The translations under genes were made by a program, and so were the position numbers. Under the pieces are notes generated by a model, which ran no database searches, was not told where the DNA came from, and saw only the letters and a program-made list of their open reading frames with translations. A stretch of DNA of 6,210 bases, taken from contig JAQBNJ010000113.1 in NCBI GenBank assembly GCA_028288645.1, positions 1 to 6,210 of the forward strand. Direction: 5' to 3'. This DNA comes from Sediminibacterium sp. GTDB lineage: Bacteria; Bacteroidota; Bacteroidia; Chitinophagales; Chitinophagaceae. Shown here piece after piece: positions 1 through 4,874 of the stretch; within the stretch, counting starts at the first letter, position 1; every line of letters starts with the position of its first letter.

Positions 1-711
1 CCAGAATTTTTCGATATGGCCGTATAATAAAGTGGCGTTACTATGCATGCCTAATTCATGCGCTGCTTTATGAATATGCAACCATCCATCAGCATCCACC
101 TTGTCTTCACAGATTTGTTTTCTTATTTCAGGATGAAAGATCTCCGCGCCGCCGCCGGGTAATGAATCAAGTCCCGCCTCATGTGCAAGGCGCATACCTT
201 CTTCCACGCTCACTTTTGCTTTCTTAAACATATAATCAAGCTCCACTGGCGTAAAAGCTTTGATATGCAGATCAGGGCGATGTGTTTTGATCGACTTAAG
301 CAGGTCAGTAAAAAAAGCCAGGTTCATTTTCGGATGAACCCCACCTACAATATGCACTTCTGTAACCGGTTTGCCATCGTAACTTTTTACGATATGCATC
401 ATCTGGTCAATACTCAGTTCCCAGCCTTCTTCGCGGTTGGCGTATAAACGGGAATAGGAGCAGAACTTACAGGAGAAAACACAAACATTGGTTGGCTCGA
501 TATGAAAGTTTCGGTTGAAATAGGTTTTATCTCCATGTTTCTCTTCACGAACCCAATTAGCCAATGCACCGAGAAAGGAGAGGGAACCTTTTTCAAAAAG
601 CGCCACACCATCATCGAATGTAATACGTTCTTTACGAAGTATTTTTTCGCCTATTTGTTTGAGTTGGGAGTCGGAAGTGTTTGAAACTATAGCAGAAACA
701 GAGGAAGTCAT
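1..711 (-). CDS. mqnE: Aminodeoxyfutalosine synthase MqnE, N-terminal part (C-terminus beyond window)
   Basis: Radical-SAM enzyme of the futalosine route to menaquinone; in this family it joins 3-[(1-carboxyvinyl)oxy]benzoate to the adenosyl group of SAM, giving aminodeoxyfutalosine in the cytoplasm. The 237 residues present run from an ATG at 709-711 to the window edge with no stop, so the gene continues to the left. Visible: a helical lead-in (about 15-65), the CxxxCxxC 4Fe-4S cluster motif at Cys77, Cys81 and Cys84 after N-x-C-type sequence EPTNVC, the strand-turn HIVGGVHP (120-127), KAFTPVE (151-157), PGGGAEIF (185-192) and SNATLLYGHIE (224-234). The KAFT and SNATLLYGHIE signatures fit MqnE better than its paralogue MqnC, which usually has TMMFGH there. 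No Shine-Dalgarno site precedes the start. It lies downstream of nupG on the same strand, but the 183-bp gap with its own promoter-like box suggests separate transcription. Family assignment is firm; the MqnE-versus-MqnC choice is slightly less so. Confidence 0.93.
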   Translation of the reverse strand, partial: MTSSVSAIVSNTSDSQLKQIGEKILRKERITFDDGVALFEKGSLSFLGALANWVREEKHGDKTYFNRNFHIEPTNVCVFSCKFCSYSRLYANREEGWELSIDQMMHIVKSYDGKPVTEVHIVGGVHPKMNLAFFTDLLKSIKTHRPDLHIKAFTPVELDYMFKKAKVSVEEGMRLAHEAGLDSLPGGGAEIFHPEIRKQICEDKVDADGWLHIHKAAHELGMHSNATLLYGHIEKFW

Positions 712-729
712 GTTCACGTGATTGAGACG

Positions 730-737
730 CAAAATTA
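730..737 (-). promoter_or_regulatory. Candidate Bacteroidota -7 box for mqnE
   Basis: Read on the minus strand this is TAATTTTG, an exact match to the Bacteroidota -7 consensus TAnnTTTG. It lies 18 nt upstream of the mqnE ATG, which would give a very short leader. I see no TTG-type -33 box at the usual distance; that position falls in the TAATTAG tandem repeat. The call rests on one short motif in AT-rich DNA. Confidence 0.35.
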
Positions 738-770
738 ATTAGTAATTAGGAATTAGTAGTTAGTAATTTA
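736..770. repeat. Tandem heptamer array, five TAATTAG units
   Basis: Five consecutive 7-bp units occupy 736-742, 743-749, 750-756, 757-763 and 764-770. The first two are exact TAATTAG; each of the other three differs at one base. The array covers the place where the upstream promoter element of mqnE would sit and overlaps the candidate -7 box by two bases. Slippage could change its copy number, but nothing here shows that it does. Confidence 0.75.
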
Positions 771-801
771 TTGCATGATTCCGGGGAGTGCCATTTGTTC
801 G

Positions 802-872
802 ATAAAAGAGAAACGAAGAAAAAAAGTGATTCCGAATTTCGTAGACGCTTATTCTCTTCGTTTCTCTTTTAT
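802..872. repeat. Long inverted repeat, 18-bp perfect stem, in the nupG-mqnE gap
   Basis: Bases 802-819 are exactly complementary to 855-872, with a 35-nt loop in which 824-828 and 846-850 can pair further (one G-U). The structure begins 22 bp past the nupG stop codon. It may end nupG transcription or stabilise the nupG mRNA 3' end, but there is no clean T-run after the stem on the minus strand, so it is not a standard intrinsic terminator. A small palindromic mobile repeat is the other possibility. Confidence 0.7.
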
Positions 873-894
873 TGAAAATTCTTTTATCAAAATA

Positions 895-2136
895 TTAATG
901 CTTTACAACAACAGCTTCATTCGGATCATGTTTATACCTGAATACCAGCGGGAATATGATGCCTAATACCAACGCATATCCGGCGAAGGCAAACCATATA
1001 TTCTGCCAGTTCTTAACGCCATCTACAGTATAATGATCAATTACCCGCCCGCTGATATAATTGCCAAGGAAAGCGCCGATACCGTTGGTCATCAGCATAA
1101 ATAACCCTTGTGCGCTGGCCCTGTACTTAATGTCTGCTTCTTTTTCAACAAACAGCGATCCCGAAATATTAAAGAAGTCGAACGCCATTCCATAAATGAT
1201 CATCGACAAAATGAGCAGGTACAAACCACTGCCGGGATTCCCAACACCAAATAATCCAAAACGGAATACCCATGCAAATATGCTCATCAGCATAACCTGC
1301 TTGATACCGAATTTTCTTAAGAAGAAGGGAATGGTGAGAATGAATAAGGTTTCAGAGATCTGTGAGATAGAGATCAACACATTCGAGTGCTTTACACCAA
1401 ACGAATCGGGATAGCTTTTACTGAAATCATCCAGGAAAGTAGAACCGTAAGTATTGGTGATCTGTAATGCGGCGCCCAGCAACAAGGCAAATACAAAAAA
1501 GATGAACATTTTTCTCCTGCGGAATAATACGAACGCATCCAATCCGATCAGGGAAATGAAACTTTTCTTTTCCGCGGATTTCACAGGCGCGCAGGCCGGC
1601 ATGGTAAACGAATATAATCCCAGTAACAAACCTGCTCCGGCGCTGATATACAACTGGAAAGGGCTTTTGTTCCATCCACAGAGATCAACCATCCACATGG
1701 CCGCAATAAAACCGATGGTACCCCAAACACGGATCGGTGGGAAATCTTTGATGATATTAAATCCTTTTCTTTCCAGGATACTATACGACACCGTATTATT
1801 CAAACCGATCGTTGGCATGAAAACAAGCGAGTTGCACAACATGATCAGGTAAAGCCCGTCATAGTCAGTAACGGTGGAGGCCCATAGTAACAGGCCAGCT
1901 CCAATAATATGGCAGATGCCGAATACACGTTCAGCATTAACCCACCTGTCGGCCACGATCCCGAACAGGGCGGGCGTAAAAATGGCTGCAATACCCATCG
2001 TGCCATAAATGCTTCCCACCTGCCAGCCCTCAAAATGTAATACATTAAACATATAGGCGCCCATTGAGATCAGCCAGGAGCCCCAGACAAAGAACTCTAA
2101 AAAATTCATCACAATCAGGCGGGACTTGATGTTCAT
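895..2136 (-). CDS. nupG: Nucleoside:H+ symporter, NupG/XapB type (MFS)
   Basis: Inner-membrane carrier of the nucleoside:H+ symporter family within the major facilitator superfamily; homologues import nucleosides with protons. The 413-residue product is close to E. coli NupG (418) in length and alignable by eye along its whole length. Shared blocks are the N-terminus MNIKSRLIVMNFLEFFVWGSW, DFPPIRVWGTIGF (131-143), SQISETLFILTIPFF (258-272), AFDFFNISGS (318-327), RASAQG (339-344) and a C-terminal YKH (401-403). About twelve hydrophobic segments alternate with short basic loops, the largest being the central one near 181-210. I chose the ATG at 2134-2136 because it matches the family N-terminus; the adjoining ATG at 2137-2139 is equally possible. 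The frame stays open to an ATG at 2191-2193, but that extension runs through a heptamer repeat and adds residues unlike the family. Exact substrate (general nucleosides or xanthosine) cannot be told from sequence. Confidence 0.95.
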   Translation of the reverse strand: MNIKSRLIVMNFLEFFVWGSWLISMGAYMFNVLHFEGWQVGSIYGTMGIAAIFTPALFGIVADRWVNAERVFGICHIIGAGLLLWASTVTDYDGLYLIMLCNSLVFMPTIGLNNTVSYSILERKGFNIIKDFPPIRVWGTIGFIAAMWMVDLCGWNKSPFQLYISAGAGLLLGLYSFTMPACAPVKSAEKKSFISLIGLDAFVLFRRRKMFIFFVFALLLGAALQITNTYGSTFLDDFSKSYPDSFGVKHSNVLISISQISETLFILTIPFFLRKFGIKQVMLMSIFAWVFRFGLFGVGNPGSGLYLLILSMIIYGMAFDFFNISGSLFVEKEADIKYRASAQGLFMLMTNGIGAFLGNYISGRVIDHYTVDGVKNWQNIWFAFAGYALVLGIIFPLVFRYKHDPNEAVVVKH

Positions 2137-2167
2137 CATACAGCAATGTTTTAGGTCAGGAAGATAG

Positions 2168-2187
2168 TGAATATTGAATATTGAATA
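2168..2187. repeat. Heptamer tandem repeat TGAATAT, almost three copies
   Basis: Units TGAATAT at 2168-2174 and 2175-2181 are exact, followed by a 6-bp partial unit at 2182-2187. It lies about 30 bp upstream of the nupG start, in the expected promoter or leader region, and it creates the spurious N-terminal extension of that gene's reading frame. Confidence 0.7.
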
Positions 2188-2256
2188 CCGCATTGTGCGG
2201 GAAATTTTGAGTGGGGAAGCGACGCTCAGGTTCGTATTCGCTGCAAGAATGCGGAT

Positions 2257-2383
2257 GTTGAACGTTATTGCGAGGCACGAAGCAATCTGAGGATTGTTTT
2301 ATGGGAGTGCTGAGAGCCTGGTAGTTACTATCACACTGCTTCTCGTACCTCAGGCTGCTTCGTACCTCGCAGTGACGTTCAAC
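2257..2383. repeat. Imperfect 36-bp inverted repeat, dispersed-repeat type
   Basis: Arm 2257-2292 and the reverse complement of arm 2348-2383 match at 31 of 36 bases, and all five differences are transitions. The 55-bp centre can form smaller hairpins (for example around tagttacta at 2322-2330). Both arms carry a version of the TGCGAGG-ACGAAGCA core, which I recall as a very common intergenic repeat in many bacterial genomes, including Bacteroidota. With arms head to head this looks like a non-autonomous palindromic repeat rather than a gene or a regulator site. It fills the middle of the nupG-trxA gap, downstream of the trxA terminator. Confidence 0.75.
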
Positions 2384-2400
2384 TGGATAGTTGCGGACAT

Positions 2401-2426
2401 AAAAAAGAGCCTTAATTCAAAGGCTC
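2401..2426 (-). terminator. Intrinsic terminator of trxA
   Basis: On the minus strand a 7-bp perfect stem GAGCCTT/AAGGCTC (2407-2413 with 2420-2426, 6-nt loop) is followed directly by six T residues (2401-2406). It lies 74-99 bp past the trxA stop and in the right orientation. No other gene runs into it from the right, so it closes the trxA transcript. Confidence 0.85.
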
Positions 2427-2469
2427 CTTTATAGTAATATATTTCAGACCTGCATGTAATAGGAGAGAT

Positions 2470-2491
2470 GGATTTGTGGGGACACAAATCC
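2470..2491 (-). other. Perfect 9-bp hairpin in the trxA 3' untranslated region
   Basis: Bases 2470-2478 pair perfectly with 2483-2491 around a 4-nt loop. The hairpin begins 8 nt after the trxA stop codon and has no T-run, so it is not itself a terminator; the true one is about 45 bp further on. A role in protecting the mRNA 3' end is an inference. Confidence 0.6.
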
Positions 2492-2499
2492 GGCTGCCG

Positions 2500-2817
2500 T
2501 TAAATATGCGACTGTATCTTTTTATCCAGCACCGATTTAGGCACTGCACCGATCTGTTTGTCTACGATCTGGCCACCTTTGATGAAAAGGATAGCAGGGA
2601 TAGAAGTAATGCCATAATTCACACTCAGGTTCGGGTTATGGTCAACATTTACTTTGCCCACGTTCACTTTACCATCGTATTCTTTTGCCAATTCTTCAAT
2701 AACCGGACCGATAGCGCGGCAGGGGCCACACCATTCTGCCCAGAAATCAACCAGTGTCAGTTTATCGCTGTCCAGCACGGTAGCCTGGAAATTTGCGTCT
2801 GTAAGTTCTAAAGCCAT
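2500..2817 (-). CDS. trxA: Thioredoxin
   Basis: Small cytoplasmic dithiol-disulfide oxidoreductase that passes electrons from thioredoxin reductase to ribonucleotide reductase, peroxiredoxins and other targets. The 105-residue length is typical. The active site W-C-G-P-C is at 29-33 inside VDFWAEWCGPCR, both redox cysteines are present (Cys30, Cys33), and the cis-proline loop TSIPA has Pro74. The buried Asp is at position 24 and the GG turn at 81-82. No signal peptide, so it is cytoplasmic. The ATG at 2815-2817 gives the normal family N-terminus and is preceded by an A-rich run without a Shine-Dalgarno site, as usual in Bacteroidota. The gene appears monocistronic, with its own terminator and possibly its own promoter. 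The symbol is used in the generic sense; other thioredoxins may exist in the genome. Confidence 0.96.
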   Translation of the reverse strand: MALELTDANFQATVLDSDKLTLVDFWAEWCGPCRAIGPVIEELAKEYDGKVNVGKVNVDHNPNLSVNYGITSIPAILFIKGGQIVDKQIGAVPKSVLDKKIQSHI

Positions 2818-2839
2818 TTTTTCTAAAGTTTAATTGTTT

Positions 2840-2873
2840 ATAAGTTATCTCTTGTTATGGGAGGGATGTCAAA
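2840..2873 (-). promoter_or_regulatory. Possible trxA promoter
   Basis: On the minus strand, TTTGAC (2868-2873) is followed by TAACTTAT (2840-2847), the latter a partial match to TAnnTTTG. The distance between the boxes is slightly longer than usual. The boxes end 23 bp upstream of the trxA ATG, in the expected position. Weak evidence. Confidence 0.3.
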
Positions 2874-2923
2874 TATAAATCCAAACCCCGGTTCATGCTG
2901 ATTTGACTTTTCCACCACTGTTA

Positions 2924-3151
2924 TTAATGACGTTGCAACAGGTTAAACCTGACAACGGGACAGCCACCATCCGTTTTGTATAAAATATCCTGCTTGTTAA
3001 GTGGAATGATAACCTGCCCTCTCTTATTAACGCATCTATTCAAAGAAGGTTCGCATACCCCGATATGGGAGATCCAGGGAAAAGAAGTTCCCGGAACTTC
3101 CCCAAACTGAGCGAACTGCCTGAGCATCAGCTGGGCATACTTATTTAACAT
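2924..3151 (-). CDS. Doubtful small ORF, 75 residues, unrecognised
   Basis: An open frame from an ATG at 3149-3151 to a TAA at 2924-2926 gives 75 residues starting MLNKYAQLML and containing Cys37, Cys44 and Cys68. I recognise no domain, signal peptide or membrane segment. Its codons look like those of the neighbouring backbone genes, which slightly favours real or formerly real coding. Against it, no plausible leader precedes the ATG, the divergent lipoprotein gene starts only 27 bp away, and a perfect palindrome lies inside. It could be a genuine small protein, a gene remnant or chance. It is listed because otherwise 2818-3178 has no gene. Confidence 0.3.
   Translation of the reverse strand: MLNKYAQLMLRQFAQFGEVPGTSFPWISHIGVCEPSLNRCVNKRGQVIIPLNKQDILYKTDGGCPVVRFNLLQRH
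3084..3100. promoter_or_regulatory. Perfect 17-bp palindrome, possible operator
   Basis: GAAGTTCC-C-GGAACTTC: two 8-bp arms around a single central base, ending 78 bp upstream of the lipoprotein ATG. The size and symmetry suit a dimeric DNA-binding regulator, and a one-base loop makes an RNA hairpin unlikely. No regulator gene is present nearby, so which protein might bind it is unknown. Confidence 0.35.
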
Positions 3152-3178
3152 TACTGGTTGAAGCAAAGCCCCCCGAAG

Positions 3179-3676
3179 ATGAAGAAGATAGCAACCACAC
3201 TGGTATTAGTATCCATTATTACCATATCCTGTCAAAAAGCGATCGACACCCAACCACAACCGAAAGCCCTGGAATTAAAGACAATGAGCACTGAAACTTC
3301 CCCGATTGAGGCGAAATTTGTTGTAAACGGACACGATACTGTTGTTTTGCAACTGGTAATGAGCCCTGCTTTAGTCTGCTACAGCTATCGCAATGGAGAG
3401 ACGCCCAAACCCTGTAATATTTTTATTGAATTTACCTGCACTTTGTCGCAGCCTGTGAACGGGTATGTAAAAGTAGATGTTCAAAGAACAAATATCATTG
3501 GAACGAACGACCCCAAACCAAGCGGTTCTGAAAACACGGCGGGCGTTTCTTTTAATATCGCGCCGAATACCACGAGATATACTTACAGAAGCACTCTCCA
3601 GACTGACAACAACCAGATGGTAGCTGAAAATAGTTTCCGGATAGATAATGTAAGCATGTACAGGTTTATAAATTAG
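3179..3676 (+). CDS. Putative lipoprotein of unknown function
   Basis: A 165-residue product with a lipoprotein signal: basic MKK start, hydrophobic stretch 4-17 and lipobox-like T-I-S-Cys18, giving predicted lipidation at Cys18 and export from the cytoplasm. A flexible Gln/Pro/Thr-rich linker (about 19-42) leads to a roughly 120-residue domain with alternating hydrophobic residues, probably all-beta (for example AKFVVNGHDTVVLQLV near 45-60 and NGYVKVDVQRT near 94-104). Three further cysteines are at 67, 79 and 87. I do not recognise the family; a surface or periplasmic beta-sandwich is an inference. I chose the ATG at 3179-3181 because it gives a normal signal peptide; the frame is open a further seven codons to a TTG at 3158. 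It is the only plus-strand gene here. Its stop lies 13 bp from the stranded dnaE end at 3690, so it probably once faced dnaE tail to tail. Confidence 0.75.
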   Translation: MKKIATTLVLVSIITISCQKAIDTQPQPKALELKTMSTETSPIEAKFVVNGHDTVVLQLVMSPALVCYSYRNGETPKPCNIFIEFTCTLSQPVNGYVKVDVQRTNIIGTNDPKPSGSENTAGVSFNIAPNTTRYTYRSTLQTDNNQMVAENSFRIDNVSMYRFIN

Positions 3677-3689
3677 AAAACCGGGAATA

Positions 3690-3715
3690 TCAGCCTATCA
3701 ATCCAACATGCACAT
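3690..3715 (-). repeat. Stranded second copy of the dnaE 3' end (distal direct repeat)
   Basis: Read on the minus strand, these 26 bases encode V-H-V-G-L-I-G followed by TGA, the same C-terminus as dnaE at 4849-4874. Identity is 23 of 26, including 16 consecutive bases (3700-3715 with 4859-4874). The three differences are TTG/TTA, GGC/GGT and TGA/TAA, so none alters the peptide. Upstream of the repeat the frame hits a stop within two codons, so this is a remnant and not a gene. It most likely marks where dnaE ended before the SIR2-like gene arrived. Confidence 0.9.
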
Positions 3716-3747
3716 TTTATCAAATATATGATTGCAATACTGCTTAA

Positions 3748-4839
3748 TCAATCGTTTGGTATATAAAACTGATTCCAAAATCCTAGATCAACAATGTTTT
3801 CCTCTCTTAGGTGACCACTATTTTTAAACCATTTGCCTTTCAAAATATTTATTATCTCTGAAGCTTGGGGAGATTGTATATAAACTTTTTTTAATTCTAA
3901 CATTTCATTTAATAAATCCATATCGACATGGTTATTAAATACAGGGAAAGAATAACCAATTATAACTAAGATTTCAGTGTGACGGGCGATTTCTTTTGCG
4001 TGAGTTAATAATAAATTGTTGTTTAATGTGAAGTCTGGATTTTGATTCTCCCACGCAAAAGAAAGTAGTGAAGAGCCACCAACGAATTGAGCAGGACCGT
4101 TTTGATGATAATGAAGCGATTTATAAATATCAAGTAAATTTCGAAGAGCGAGCGAATCCTCAGCATGAAAACTATTTATACAATCATATGAAATATGCCT
4201 CAAGGGTCTTGCATATGCGAGACCGTTTAAATGTATAATTGAAAATTTCCCGCTATCAAACGTATTATCTGAATTGCCATTTACATTGGGATAACTTTGA
4301 ATATTTTCTTGAATAACAGATAAGTCCTGCATTTTGTAATTCAAAAAAGCCTTTTCGAATTGGAGGTCATAATTCCAAGTTAGTATTTTAAATTTTTCCA
4401 ATATTTCTACGCTACCAGATATTGGTTTTAGTAATGAAGCTATAAATGCATCATATCGTTGATCAACTATATCCTTTTTTTCACCATTGACCTTTCTAAA
4501 AACCAATTCGGTATTATCAACTGTTTGTTGATGCATGAAAAATAAAATAATTACTTCTTTAATACCGATTAGTTCGCTACTGTTTTTTCCATATCGATGG
4601 AAATATTTTTTTGCGATTGTATCTGGGGTGCTGTGAAATTTGAATTCTGCTTTTATTTTTTCAATAATTTCAAGTAGTTGATCTGCTCGACGTTTATAGT
4701 CTTCATCCAATTCGTGATACAGGTGCCTATTCTTTCCAAATAATTCGGCAAACTCAGAAAATCTCTCTTTAAAATTCGCATAAATTGGCAAGCAGTTTGA
4801 ACTTGCTCCTGCCCCAAGTAGGTAAGTTATATTTGACAT
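3748..4839 (-). CDS. Stand-alone SIR2-like protein, probable NAD-consuming defence effector
   Basis: A 363-residue protein with the SIR2 nucleotide-binding fold signatures in order: LLGAGAS (7-13, equivalent to sirtuin GAGIS), TWNYD (154-158, equivalent to TQNID, with Asn156 and Asp158), HLNG with the likely catalytic His203 (203-206), and IIGYSFPVFNNHVD (293-306). TPDTIAKKY (71-79) is a motif I associate with bacterial SIR2-like (SIR2_2-type) proteins. No zinc-finger cysteines of deacetylase sirtuins are present and there is no signal peptide or membrane segment. Bacterial relatives such as ThsA, DSR and SIR2-Argonaute systems deplete NAD+ on phage infection; that this one does is inference. 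No separate sensor domain or partner gene is visible. The ATG at 4837-4839 lies 9 nt past the dnaE stop, with an A-rich leader and no Shine-Dalgarno site. Composition is far more AT-rich than its neighbours, and flanking dnaE-end repeats indicate transfer. Confidence 0.85.
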   Translation of the reverse strand: MSNITYLLGAGASSNCLPIYANFKERFSEFAELFGKNRHLYHELDEDYKRRADQLLEIIEKIKAEFKFHSTPDTIAKKYFHRYGKNSSELIGIKEVIILFFMHQQTVDNTELVFRKVNGEKKDIVDQRYDAFIASLLKPISGSVEILEKFKILTWNYDLQFEKAFLNYKMQDLSVIQENIQSYPNVNGNSDNTFDSGKFSIIHLNGLAYARPLRHISYDCINSFHAEDSLALRNLLDIYKSLHYHQNGPAQFVGGSSLLSFAWENQNPDFTLNNNLLLTHAKEIARHTEILVIIGYSFPVFNNHVDMDLLNEMLELKKVYIQSPQASEIINILKGKWFKNSGHLREENIVDLGFWNQFYIPND

Positions 4840-4848
4840 TTTATTTTT

Positions 4849-4874
4849 TTAACCTATTAATCCAACATGCACAT
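4849..4874 (-). repeat. Current dnaE 3' end (proximal direct repeat)
   Basis: The last seven codons and the TAA stop of dnaE, plus two bases of the preceding codon, matching 3690-3715 at 23 of 26 positions. Identity stops at 4875, where dnaE carries GAT and the stranded copy AAT. If the cassette was integrated here, these terminal bases may derive from the cassette. Confidence 0.9.

Larger units (their letters stand above)
3690..4874 (-). mobile_element. Putative one-gene cassette inserted at the dnaE 3' end
   Basis: The interval is bounded by two direct copies of the dnaE terminus displaced by 1,159 bp. Its single gene is strongly AT-rich (14 to 20 G+C per 60 bases in lines counted by hand, against 27 to 30 in dnaE). 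The non-coding parts are tiny: 9 nt before the gene and 32 nt between its stop and the distal repeat. There is no recombinase gene and no clear terminal inverted repeat. The arrangement resembles site-specific integration that rebuilds a gene end, as elements do at tRNA 3' ends, or the insertion with target duplication described for restriction-modification genes. Boundaries are exact only to within the repeat. Confidence 0.7.

Noticed and set aside
733..872. CRISPR array
   Set aside because: The tandem heptamers have no spacers, and the other repeat is a single inverted pair, so the region lacks the repeat-spacer pattern.
1454..1852. 132-residue plus-strand open frame inside nupG
   Set aside because: Antisense shadow of the NupG frame, which aligns to its family throughout.
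2137..2193. N-terminal extension of the nupG frame to an ATG at 2191-2193
   Set aside because: The extra residues have no counterpart in NupG and are encoded by a heptamer repeat; the MNIKSR start at 2136 matches the family.
3158..3178. TTG start for the lipoprotein, seven codons upstream
   Set aside because: The ATG at 3179 gives a normal MKK-type lipoprotein signal; the extension would put KQSPPK ahead of it.
3720..4836. TCAAATAT (3720-3727) and ATATTTGA (4829-4836) as cassette terminal inverted repeats
   Set aside because: Only 8 AT-rich bases, at unequal distances from the ends, and the right copy is inside the first codons of the SIR2-like gene; chance is a sufficient explanation.
3748..4839. 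AbiH-type abortive infection protein
   Set aside because: The N-terminal motif is LLGAGAS rather than the IIGNGFD type of AbiH, and TWNYD plus HLNG fit the SIR2 fold.
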